Of a stretch of DNA of 64,000 nt, positions 19,581 through 30,732 are shown piece by piece. Origin of the DNA: Oscheius tipulae. Lineage: Eukaryota > Nematoda > Chromadorea > Rhabditida > Rhabditidae. A program made the position numbers and the translations under genes. The DNA is taken from contig JASJZH010000005.1 in the NCBI GenBank assembly GCA_037178975.1, positions 5,084,001-5,148,000 of the forward strand, read 5' to 3'. The notes under the pieces were generated by a model, which saw only the letters and a program-made list of their open reading frames with translations, ran no database searches and was not told the origin of the DNA. The first letter of the stretch is position 1; every line of letters starts with the position of its first letter.

Positions 19581-22500
19581 ATGGCGGATACCCCGGGCAG
19601 CAGCTCCAGCTCGGGGGCTTTTCAGTTTCCAGCCTCTTTGCTTGCGGCTAGTGTTGCCAGCAGCAGTGCAGGCGAGCCAGTAGATACTGAGAAACTTCAA
19701 CAACTGGGCGAGGTAAGCATTCCTCTCGAAGTCATCTCCTTTGATGTCATCCTACGCTTTCCGGTATGATAGCTTTATCTACTTGTCGCTAAAATCAGCA
19801 AAAAACGATCTCGGAAATTGTCTCACATGATTAGTTCGAACTTTTTATGGGGGACCAGTAGAAAGGGACAAGGTTGTTTCTTCCAGTCCTTAAAGCATTT
19901 GCGAAAAGAGTAGTACGTTTTGACCAGCTTCTCCACTATTCCTTCTCTCCTCCGCGATACTATTGGGTTGGTAAATAAGTCTTTTCGCTTTTTGTAAATA
20001 TGTCCTCTGCCTTGTTTACGACAACGGCCGAGCTATTGGTTATAGCACCTCGTGTTGCTCACTCAATCCTCTACCACTACCATGCAAGACACCACTTCCC
20101 TTCTTCTTATTCTCTATTCTCTGTTCGTTTTGATCCGGACTATTGATGACCTGTCACCCTACGATCTGCGACATGAGTTCCTCAAAGGCACGAATAGAGC
20201 CCAAACGGCGGCTGATATCAACGATGTTTATGGCCAAGAGATGACGTCTACGAGGGAATGCCAGTTGTGGCTCTATCGCTTTCGGTCTGGGGACAAAAGT
20301 GTCGAAGATGAGCCAAGGTCAACTTTTGATGAAGCTGCTGCAGCTCGTGAACGAGAACAATCGCCAGACTACCCGTGAACTAGCAGAGGCACTGTCTGTC
20401 AGTCATGCTGCAGTGGAACATCATTTGAAGCAATTGAGATCTATGAAGAAACTGGGCACTTGGTTGCCGCATGACTTCAGCGACACCCAGAAGTGGCAGC
20501 GCATGTCCGTCGTCCATTCTCTCCTGTCCAGGTATGACAGGAAATCCTTTTTACCACGCCTGGTGATGGGGAATGAGAAGTGGGTTACGTAGGTAAAGAA
20601 AGCGTCAATGGGTGGGTCCAGGGCAGACACCAAGTCCTGATGTGAAACCTGACACCCATCAAAAGAAGATTATGCTCTGTGTTTTCTTTGATATCGAAGA
20701 AGTGGTGCACTGGGAACTGTTGGATGCTGAAACTACTCTTACGGCCGCCTTATACAGTCAGCAACTTGAAAAGGTTACCGTTGCACTTCGTCAGAAATGG
20801 CCGCTGAAGTCGAAAGTCATCCTGCAGATGAAGAACGCGCGCCCCCATGTTGCCAAACTCACTCGCTCCAGGGTCCACGACCTGGGTTGGGAGATTCTAT
20901 CCCATCCTCCTTATAGCCCGGACCTTGTCCCTTCCGACTATTATCTGTTCCGGACTCTCAACAACGAGATTGAAGGAAAATGGTTCGATTCCGACGGCGC
21001 CATCAAAACCTAGTTGACAAACTTCTTCGCATCGAAACCCAAGGTGTTCTACGAGCGTGGCATCCGTAAGCTACCCGTGAAATGGGCAGACGTGGTACAT
21101 TATAATGGTGACTACAACGAATGAAAAAGTTGTTTGGAAGTCAATAAATTTTTGCATTCGAAAAAGCGAAAAGACTTAGTTACCAACCCAATATTTCGAT
21201 TGAGGTCTTATAATGGAGATCAGGAGTCTGTAGTGTCTATCTTTGTTTAGTAGCTTCTTTTAAAATAGCCGAGAAGAAATAGCTGTTTTCCACCCACTGC
21301 TCTCCGGTAACTGTAGTTTTTCCCGAATCGTACAGCTTGGGTTGTCCTGCACCAAACCTCATTAGCTAAGGATTCTGAAGAATAGAATAAATCTAAAACT
21401 GTATTAGGAACGACACAAACTGTTCAGTTGATGCTCCGCATTTGGGCCATGGGATTCCGGCTAAACGAATTAATTATCCTCGAAACTTTTGTAGGAAAAC
21501 CTCCATAAAAATTTCCCTGAGGATCCGTACAGCCGCAATCATGCAGAGAAATGCATGTGGTGGTGAGAAGGATGGTATTGTCGACCACATCCCCGGCATC
21601 ACACTCACAGCCCTCAAAACACACTGAAAATCCCCTTATCAGCATTTTCAAAAGGCGTCTGAACACTGAAGCAGTGACCCAGTTTGATAAGAGAGATTTC
21701 TGCCAAACCGCACCTTACACATGTCCGGTCTCGTTTGGTCGGCGCATGTAGCTGGACAGGAGGAGGTACAGGAAGAGTAATGAGAACCAGGGGAAGAACA
21801 GATCCACAAACAGCTCAAACACTCAATTGTCGTAGTAGTTCTTAAAATCTATCGTATGGAGCAAGACCACACTTTCCCTGCTCCGCATCGCTCCAGGTTT
21901 GATATTCTGACCCTCGGAGGCGGGTAATCCGAAACTATACACGTGGCTACTGTTTACGAAAACTGTTCAAAACTCTGGCTAACGCTTCACCATTCCGAGT
22001 ATTTTTCCGCATACTTTGGCAAAACATGGAATAACTTTTTATTTAGTTTTTTTCTAGTTAAACTTCTCATTTACTGTGTCTCTTGTGCAGTTTTTTGTCA
22101 ACTATTCGGAGCCCTTTTTTCTTGTCCTACTCTAAATCCACCAATGTTATATAGTCAACGTACTGGCACAGAGATCACAACTCGCCTTTATCATATTTGT
22201 CAGTTAATGAACTGGAAGATGAGATTTTCTCAGCTGCAGTTTGTAATTACTTCCTCATGATTCCAATGTCTATGCCCAGTATTCGTACTCTACAAAAAAA
22301 TAATAGAATTTCTAATCAAGCCAACTATATAGTCCCTCCTAATGCTTGTTTTTCTCACTGAATCTATGCTCTCCCTCTCTGCCTCAGCTTCCGCCCTCCC
22401 GCTATATATCGAACTTGCAGTCGAGAGGGAAGGGGCTATATTTAACCGTCCGTCTCATTCAAAGACCGACATAGAGACAGAAACCTCTGTATGGGAATTC

Positions 22501-25500
22501 GCTCTGTTTATTTAGCTGAAAATCTAATTAATCAGCGTCTCTAATTAAACAGCGAAAAAAATGCCTGGAGCTCTTTTTGCAGCAAAATGTGTTTACTGAA
22601 ACGTGCAAAGGAAGATTGAAGATGGCAGCTTAATGAGCCAGCTGATAAATAGACGTTCGGCTAGGGAAAAATAAGTCATTTTAGGTAATTTAAGCTACAG
22701 TAACCAAGAGAACATCGTTTTTGATTACCTACTTTTCATACAACCTTCTTTCAAAAGAAGTCTGTTTGGCCGGCCCTGAGAAAAGTGATAAATCTGATTT
22801 CTGAAGCCGTTCTCCCCGTCGCCTATATTTTCTAATGAGTCCTGATTCATACAGCTGTTTTCCTCTTCCACTCCATTATGTTTAGGCCCTCACTCGCTTT
22901 TCTCCCTCCCGATATACCTCTGCTGCAGGTTGCTGAAAAAATCGTTGGGGAAAGCCCCTCTGTTCTTTGCTTCAGCTCCGGATACGGTCCCAACGGACTT
23001 GAAAGAGCTATTTTTGAGATTTAAGCTGGGTAGATGATTGACATTTCCATCTCTTTACGAAGACTTTGTTCCTTTCCGATTACGGTAGATGGGTCTCTGC
23101 ATTTCTTTATCTCTTGGTCTCCCCCTGAAACCTAAACGTGTTGTAAAGACGGACATGTTGTTGGTATATTTTTGAAATTCTAATCTCTTCTTTGAGTTCC
23201 GATACCAATAATCCTCCTCTTAGACCCTTGACCAACTAAATATAGTACGATTTCATCTTTTAATGGACAGCTTGACTGAAATCCTCGAGGAAAATATTCT
23301 ACGAATCTTCTTCGGTGAATCAGAACTCGGGAGACAACCTCGTTGGTCTCGTGATTAGGGAGCGAGTTCATTCCCGAGACAAAGTACATGAGTAATCATA
23401 TGTCACGTCTTTAATAGGGCGGAATCGAGAATAGAGGTTGAGTCACAGGGAAGAGAAAGCAAAACGAATTGCGAAACATCCGTGGACTTAATATAGAACT
23501 TGTAGTTCCTTGTCTCAGTGATTCTGTACGATTTTCAAATAGATTATAGAGATTACCTGACATGATTCAAAGCATTGTCTCATTCAAATGCCTCCTATTT
23601 TTAGTGATCCATACTGCATTAGAGGGGAGAGCCCTCTTCACTTTTTTCTCTCGTTGAGGGAGGGTTAATCCAGAGCCACGCCCATCAATAGAAGCTATTT
23701 TTGGCCCGTAATTTGGCTGTGCTGAATAAGTCGAGAGCAGTCCTTGTTTTGCCCTCGTCTCACGAGTGCCTAGCGCGGAAATTTTCTCTTTCGTGTATTA
23801 ACTGGACCATTTTCAGACACTCAAACAGAAGCAGATGGATCTGATTTCTCATTATCAGAGGGCTCAGGAGGCTCTGAGTCTTCAGGCGATGCAACAGTAC
23901 ACCCAGTTGCTGGCACAGATGCAGAGTCAGGCAAATGAACGGAGGGAGGAAGAAGGGCATGTTGGTAAGTCGAGAGACAGTGTCACTTCCTAATACAAAA
24001 ATTCAGAACCACTGTCTCTTTCCTTGTCCATGACCAATCTGCTCAACAACAGTCTTGCCCAGAAGGCTTCGACTTCCAAAGAACCGGCCACGCCCGTCCC
24101 TATACCCTCCCAACCTTCAAAGCTAAAAACGTAAAGTTGTACATTTTCACAGATGGTTATTTCTCAGATTTAGGGAAATGCGCTCACTGTCCAATTCGTC
24201 CGGTAGTCAGACAATCTCCCAGCATACGAAGGTTTGTTTTTGGTTGATAGTTTGGTAACCGGATAACATTGTAATCTTTGAGGGTCATGTTCCTGTCATA
24301 TAAGCATGATGGATTTGGAAGAGAGAGGAAGTTTTTGCAAGGGCTGCAAAAAGATGAGAGGATCATAGAGTCATAGACGGAGAGTAAGACAAGAAAACTT
24401 CCAGGACCGTCTGAAGAATATGATAGCGCAACGGAGAGAAGGAAGTCAGACCAATCTGTCGGGCACTCCACCCTCAATGCCACCTCAAAGCCCTCAGGTC
24501 AACGTCAGCTCCCCTCATTTCGAGCCTTATCGAGTGCCATCAACCCTACAGCAATCCCCACAACAGGCGCATCAACCGGGTGACTTTCAACTACGCAAGG
24601 TAATCGACCCTTCGCTCTTCTTCAAAACTGTCTTTAGGTCAATAGTGAGCCGAATCTCAAGATGCGTATTCGTGCGAAGCTCCTCAGCAAAGGCAACAGC
24701 CCCGTGACGAACACCACTGCTTTCACATTTCCACACCCTCCTGGAATTAGGCGGAGTGACAGCGAGACCTCCAACACGGCTGAGAACCTTCTGAATCCGA
24801 GCTCATATGTTCCGAACATGATCATGCCATCGCCCAGTTTGCCGAATCTTAATGTGGCGTCGATGGGAACAGGAGCACAGTTACCTTTTGGTACGCGTTC
24901 ATATTGAATACAAGCAGATCTTGTTCAGATCTCACTTCCCTCCTGGGAGCAACCCAACTGACATCCTTCCTCAGTCTTCCTAGTCTCCTCAAAGCTCAAC
25001 TCGGTCTGGGACTGAATGACGACGAGTCAGTAGATCGGACACGTCTTCCTACAAATACCCTGGGTCTGTCACAGAACATTGCAGTTGGAGGATATCCTTC
25101 ACTGTTGAAACAACAACTGAGAGAGCTGGTACTCAGGAGGAAGAGTCTTGTTAGGTGGGTGTTTATCACAATGTCGCTCTAACCAGTTCTTTCCAGAGAA
25201 GAACCCGAAGACGACGAGTCACACAGTGCACTCTTGGACGCTGCCAGAGTAGCAACACTTCTCCAAGGAGTATCTGAAAGTAACGGAAAGCTCTTTACCA
25301 GTACAGGCATAGCCTACGACTCCGCAATGGCCAGACACGAGTGTGTCTGTGGAGAGAGCGGATCCCATGTGGAGCACGGAGGAAGAGTTCAAAGTATCTG
25401 GTCCAGGCTGCAAGAAACGGGATTGATAAATAAGTTAGTTGTCTAGAGATTTGTCTAGGAAAGTGTTTAGATGCGAAAAGGTCACAGCCAAGAAGGCTTC

Positions 25501-27010
25501 CTTGGATCAATTAAGACTTGTTCACTCGTCGACCTATGTGACCTTTTTTGCCGTCTCTCCTACAGCCTGTCTAAAGATGGAAGCTTCAGAATTGCCGGTC
25601 AAGAGCTTTGTTCAGGTAAAACACTTCCGCCTATGATACCACACAATCACTTGATTTACAAAACCCTCTCGATTTCAGCTCCCCTGTGGTGGAATTGGCA
25701 TCGACTCGGACACCTATTTTAACGACAACAGTACCCAGCTGGCTTCCCGGGTTGCTTCAGGTTCTCTCTGCGAGCTGGCCTCTTCCGTGATGGAAGGTCG
25801 TCTACGCAACGGCTTCGCCTGTATTCGGCCGCCTGGTCATCACGCAGAACGAGACCAAGCCATGGGCTTCTGTTTCTTCAATAACGTGGCCATTTGTGCC
25901 CGTCAGATGCAGATCAAATACCCTTCACAGGCTGCCAGAATCGCCATCATTGACTGGGATGTGCATCACGGAAATGGGACACAGCTCTGCTTCGAAGAGG
26001 ATCCCAACGTACTGTATCTGTCTCTACATCGACACGATAATGGCAACTTCTTCCCGGGAACAGGAGCGGTCACCGACGTGGGCAGGGGAGCCGGAAAAGG
26101 CTTCTCCATCAATATCCCCTTCTCTGGAGACGTGATGAGAGATCCGGAATACCTTGCAGCCTGGAGAGTCATCGTGGAACCCGTCTTACAACATTTCCAG
26201 CCTACGCTAATTCTTGTGTCAGCTGGATTTGACGCAGGCGTGAGACATGCTAATGCTCTTGGAGGGTGAGTTGGGGACAAGTTGGATAGAAATCAACGAA
26301 TGGGATCTCAAAACTAGAATAAGATAAAAATGACAGAGACAAGAAATGTGACAGCCTTATCACCCACTTTTCAGCTACGAAGTGTCCTCTGCCATGTTCG
26401 GATACATGACTCGACAACTCCAGAGCTTTGCGAATGGCCGGATCGTCTTGGCTCTCGAGGGTGGATATGATCTGACAACCATAGCGGATGCGGCCGAACA
26501 ATGTGTCCGAGTAGGTTTTTTAATCTTTCGTTCGTTCTTTGAACAACTCTCAAATACTCACCGACCCTGATAGCCTCGTTAAAGCCTACTTTATGGCACA
26601 AATGCTGATAAAAAGCTAGGGAGTGCAAAATGAGGGACGATGAATATGCATAGAAGATTAATATTTTTCAAGGGATCTAGAAAGGTGTCTTTCAGGTGCT
26701 GCTGGGAGACGACGAAGACGCTGGTCGTCTGAGTTGCGAGGCTCTGGAAGCTGTGCCCAACGAATCTGCTCAGGAGACTATTCAGAAGGTGAGTCTTCCT
26801 CAAACCAATACTTGTGTTTCTTTACTGAATCCCATAAACCAGAGAGCGATTGCTGAGTGATTCAATTCCAAGAGCAACTAATTTCAGGTGGTCGCAATTC
26901 ACAAAGGCTATTGGCCGACGCTGACGGGTCACCAAGGACTTAGCACAAGTGAGATGCAGTGGCGCCATCTCGAGCAGCAACTCAAACAGCTCTCCATGGA
27001 CACATCCTAA
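19581..27010 (+). CDS. hda-4 / HDAC4 homolog: Class IIa histone deacetylase (HDAC4/HDA-4 type)
   Basis: Deacetylase-domain co-repressor of MEF2-type transcription factors, moving between nucleus and cytoplasm. Thirteen exons stay in frame: 19581-19712, 23817-23964, 24007-24130, 24168-24231, 24405-24599, 24638-24890, 24929-25154, 25197-25433, 25471-25615, 25679-26265, 26375-26510, 26696-26788, 26888-27010 (820 aa). The N-terminus has a Gln-rich helix (about 45-95). [11 protein letters not shown] (Ser at 224) matches the 14-3-3 site of HDAC4 around Ser246. The catalytic domain (about 430-810) shows PPGHHAE (His 562/563), [10 protein letters not shown] (zinc Asp 602, His 604), [20 protein letters not shown], and [10 protein letters not shown]. 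The last has Tyr at 735 where vertebrate class IIa enzymes have His. The first join crosses a 4.1 kb intron; its phase fits and the encoded helix follows naturally, but only cDNA would prove it. AATAAA lies at 27335. Confidence 0.9.
19963..21191 (+). mobile_element. Degenerate mariner transposon in HDAC4 intron 1
   Basis: 1,229 bp flanked by TA on both sides, with terminal inverted repeats of about 30 bp (ttgggttggtaa...ttttcgcttttt against its reverse complement at 21160-21191). The inside encodes a mariner transposase in three pieces with frame breaks and stops. They are a helix-turn-helix part (about 20155-20320), a second HTH part up to WLPHDF and NEKW (20299-20591), and a catalytic part with KNARPH and [10 protein letters not shown] (20640-21012). 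The first catalytic Asp is Asn (NEKW), and the second (DNARPH in live elements) is Lys. The transposase is therefore inactive both by frame and by catalytic residues. Confidence 0.9.
21240..21860 (-). pseudogene. TIL/VWD-type cysteine-rich fragment, antisense in HDAC4 intron 1
   Basis: Minus-strand pieces read [16 protein letters not shown] (about 21690-21770), then [10 protein letters not shown] and [14 protein letters not shown] (about 21490-21628), then [15 protein letters not shown] up to a stop at about 21240. These line up with the TIL domain of the secreted VWD protein at 34.5-37.7 kb (SACPATCAQHDAPSTC, CVDGCECDYG, DCGCEDPNGN). I see no VWD domain, signal peptide or start, so it is a fragment: a pseudogene, or part of a nested gene whose other exons I cannot see. 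Confidence 0.6.
21870..23816 (+). other. Remainder of HDAC4 intron 1
   Basis: No coding exon seen. Contains MEF2-type motifs at 22436 (CTATATTTAA) and 23595 (CTATTTTTAG), and pyrimidine-rich stretches. Possibly a transcriptional enhancer of the deacetylase. Confidence 0.4.
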
Positions 27011-27402
27011 CATCTTTTTACCTCTTCTAGTCTAGTCTTTTTCTCAATTTATCACAGTACACATTTCAACTATCAGTCCCCCAAAAAGTTTATCCCAAAG
27101 ATTCGTGTAGTCTTTTGTATTATTTTCTCCCATACCACCTCGTCAAAAAAGTGTTTGATATTAAGTTCTAGTCAAAATCTACTTTTCGAGCCAGCTATAC
27201 TCTATAGTGAGATTTTGTACTCCTCTTTTCCTCGTTGTGATTCGTTTGTGATCTGATCTGTATCTAGTTCCTAAAATAACCTTTTCTAGTGAATCGTTTC
27301 TATGAAAATTCTATTATCGGCAAGATGTCTTCAAAATAAAAAACTTTATGTAGAGATTGTAGATTCAGCACTTTCTGGCTTTCAGCGCACTCTCCCAAAG
27401 TC

Positions 27403-28059
27403 ATGCCCCTATTATCTCGGTACGAACAGAGTATTGAATGGCAGTTTGAGAGGGATGAGAGGTCAGAGGTAATTGACAGCGATTTCTGGGACAGCGTATT
27501 TTTCCAGTCAAACCTAAAAAAGATAACACTGATAACCCGATAACAGTTTATAACGCAGTTGTCCCAGGAAGCCGTTTCTTCGAATTTTCACCGTTTCGCT
27601 CTTTCTCGATCAAAACAGTTCAAACTTTCCGTTGTCCCAGAATTGACTGATCTTGGCAGAAACAATGAGGAGGATGCTGTTGTTCCTGAAGACATTCGTC
27701 TCTCTTTTCTGGCAAAGTTTCCTTTGTGCGTGCTTTTCTCCATCGTCTTCGTCACTTGTCTCGCCTTTTTTTCGGTATAACAGGAATACGGACCGTAATG
27801 TAGAGCTTGTGCCACGTTCACCGGTTGACTACCCTTATTGTGGGAGTTCAAAGATTGGGAGAAAACAGATGCATTCAGATTTGCCAGGGTACTATTGGCA
27901 GACTTATCCAGTATTGCTTCCCCCGAAGATATTGTTCCTTTTGTGTCCGAGAAGAGTGATTTGGACGAAGATGAGCGAGAAGTCGTTTCCTACTTTATTC
28001 CAAGGAATGTTACCTGTTGTTTAACAAAAAGAAAAACGGAAAAAGACAAAATTGTTTGA
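27403..28059 (+). CDS. Unrecognised small protein gene
   Basis: The ATG lies 17 nt behind a CTTTCAG, which is itself 45 nt behind the deacetylase poly(A) signal. Exon 1 (27403-27466, YEQSIEWQFERDERSE) joins an exon from 27545 or 27557 (SSNFHRFALSRSK, VVPEDIRLSFLAKFP). The final exon (about 27870-28059) contains FRFARVLLADLSS and DEDEREVVSYFIPR. The middle join is unclear: frames around 27720-27870 only connect if a donor at 27795 (C|GTAATG) is used, or a very short intron. It would be about 130 residues, soluble and charged at the C-terminus. No family recognised. Confidence 0.5.
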
Positions 28060-28460
28060 TGGACGAAATGCTTGAAGCTAATTTCTAGCCGTTTGAATCC
28101 GCGCCAAAAAAAACCCGCGATTCCTGGTCGTTTGGTTGTTTTTTGTGAACACACTATAAAGTTTCGTCTTCTGCAAGTTTTGTACGAATTTTCTTTAAAA
28201 GTCTTCTCTAGGCTTTCCTGCTCCTCAGCTGCCTCTACTCGACTTCGCATGCCATTCTTCCACCCAGGGGACAATGCAGTATCGACACAAACAGGGTCTG
28301 TACTGACTAACATGGCTCCATTGAACCGGCGGTTTTGATTCACAACTATAGATGTACTTAGTTGGGTATGTGTATGCCAGTTTTCTCGATAAGACCGTAG
28401 CTACCAAACTGGTGTAATATACTGATGTGTTTCCAAAACTATTTATTTCTTTTATATGAA

Positions 28461-30061
28461 CTAATTATCCCCAAACAAATAGTTAGTTATTGTTTCAAAG
28501 AGCTGTTTGAACTCCTGTGTCTCGAAATCAAGAGAACTGAAGTCGATAACAAAGCTGTTCAACAGTCTCTTTGACATGAAGGCTACAGCATCTCCAATAG
28601 TTTTGATACTGAAGCAGACAGAAAAACTCGTTTTTCGATGGAATCCAAAGGATCTTCTTTCCATTTCTTTGTAGTCAGTCTGCATAATAAGGCAATGTTT
28701 TGTCTTGTCTGGGAGAGGGAAGAGGTAGCAGAAAAAGTGAATCCGTGTCTTGCTGTTCAGGGGACCGACATTTGGTCCAGGAACATCATAGCCGCTACAA
28801 GACACGAAGGGTTTTTGGAAATCTTGAAGGAATCGGCTGAGAGAGGCTGACCATCGAGTGAGAACGACTGTGGCATGATGAATTCTGTCCGGGATGTGGC
28901 ATTTGGATCTATTCTGGAGAAAAGAGTAACTAAAGTATAGGGGTCTTACTTTACCTTGATATACTCGAACATTGAACTCAGAAGGTCTTCTCTTCTCTCC
29001 TCAAGAGTCACTTCGACAGCCTCGACTCGTTGGAAAAGCTTGTGCAGTAGTTCGGACTCTGGCATGGGGAACACTGCCACTTTTAGAAGACTCTAAAAAA
29101 AGTGTTCTGGCCGTCAAAGTGTTGATCCACCTCGAGACTGTCAATGAGCTCCAAGTCCTCTTCCTGGAGATACGTAATGTTTAGGCAGGTCGGATTCAGC
29201 CGTCGAATTTGGTCGTGAGTGAAGTTGAATCGACGCGAATGGTCTACTACCGTAGTTCCAGTATAAGTCTTGATCCTTAAGACTTCCCCCACCTTATTTT
29301 TATCCTCGGCTGAGAAAAATTGACTTTAGAACAAAAAGAAATGTCACCTTCCCCGTACTCTCGAATATGACCTCTTTTCTCTTCGGGAATGACGATTATC
29401 TTTTTGAAAACGAACAAAGCATACGATTCGTTGAATACATTGTAATTTCTAAACTGTGATGTCTTGCTGACAGAAACCATGCCGTTCTAAAGCCCTTATG
29501 CCACGTGACAGAACAAAAGGTCAGCTCACGTGAAAACGTATATTGAGATCAGGAATACGAATGCGATAACGTCGCTGGTTTTTGTACACTCGGTCCCGGA
29601 TGTGACGACAAGTTTTCAGAACAAGGGGGAATGTTATGTGGTACATCTGGATAACTGATGTCTACCTGTCTCAGCCATTCTCTTACTTTTGTCAGGATTG
29701 CATCCTGAAACGCTTCAGGAAGATCCACCAGACTGCATGATAGATTCTCAGTCTTCCGTCTTGGTTCAAACAACTTCCTGACAACCATATTGAGAACCCA
29801 GTCTTCTTTGGCTCCTGTTATCAGAGCTTCTTTCGACCTGGCCATAGTTTTCAAAATATTAATTCTTTCCTCTTGAGACAGCTGGAAAGAGGTTCAACTC
29901 CGTAAGATTGTAAGAACACTTACCATAGTGAACTGAAGAGGATTATCAGTAAGAAACAAGTCATAGAAAGAAACAGCCTTCCATACACTACTGATATAAT
30001 TCCATTCTGGGATTTCGTGAAGAGGGAGATGGTCGATTGATGGGAGCTGATTTACAGACAT
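28461..30061 (-). CDS. Unrecognised protein, about 440 aa
   Basis: Exon pieces: MSVNQLPSIDHLPLHEIPEW (29925-30061), a helical segment with SKEALITGAKEDW and EPRRKTENLSCS (29600-29880), FRNYNVFNESYALFVFKKI (29355-29480), YTGTTVVDHSRRFNFTHDQ (29100-29280), PESELLHKLFQRVEAVE (28960-29075), and a last part from about 28850 with FLYLFPLP-like and SFGFHRKTSFSVCF segments, ending ETITNYLFGDN at 28461. A poly(A) signal (AATAAA) lies about 15 nt after the stop on that strand. No signal peptide or membrane segment. I do not recognise the family; the fold looks mixed alpha/beta. Confidence 0.65.
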
Positions 30062-30732
30062 TTTGGGGTGAGGAACCAGAATTTGGGAGAGTGAAAGTTT
30101 TCTCTGTACTGATAAGCGGGGGAGCACAGACAGAACGGATCATGTGTACCCTGTCGTCTTTGCACAGACCACAAATAAGATTTAGAAAGCGATCCTTTTA
30201 AAGTTCCAACAATCTAAAGTCCTGTCATTTTGTCGAAAGATAAATTTTGACAAGGCAAGAGAGAAGCAACAATTAGAGTCCATTTGGTACCTTGCTGCTG
30301 CTCCGGATTGCTGCTTACTCATCGCTTCTACGGATGGACTGAAAAGATTGAAACGCTCTCGTTCGTTGACCGTCTTGACAGTTGGACAGCCTCTTGCACC
30401 AAGCTTTTCGTGAATGTTTCTGCAACCTGCCCCTATTTAAAGGGTCCACCTTGTGGGAATGGAGCGCTCTTTGTGTTCGGAAGACTTGAAATATTTGCAG
30501 CGTGGATTTTGAAAGCAACTCGTTTTTGTTCCAAATTTAAAATCATTTACTTTCTGTAAATACTATACTTTCTAAACTTTGAATAGAAGCAATAATGAAA
30601 CAGCTATTGACTCTTTGGACAGCTTTGACGCCCCTAGTAGGTTTTGTCTCTCTGTTCTCTTGTCTTAAATTATTTGCACCTTATAGTACTCTTGCTTTCA
30701 GGTTGGGAAAGCATAAATAGTCCTCTGCCAGC

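Noticed and set aside
25219..26501. Several minus-strand ORFs opposite the deacetylase exons
   Set aside because: Antisense shadows of conserved coding exons.
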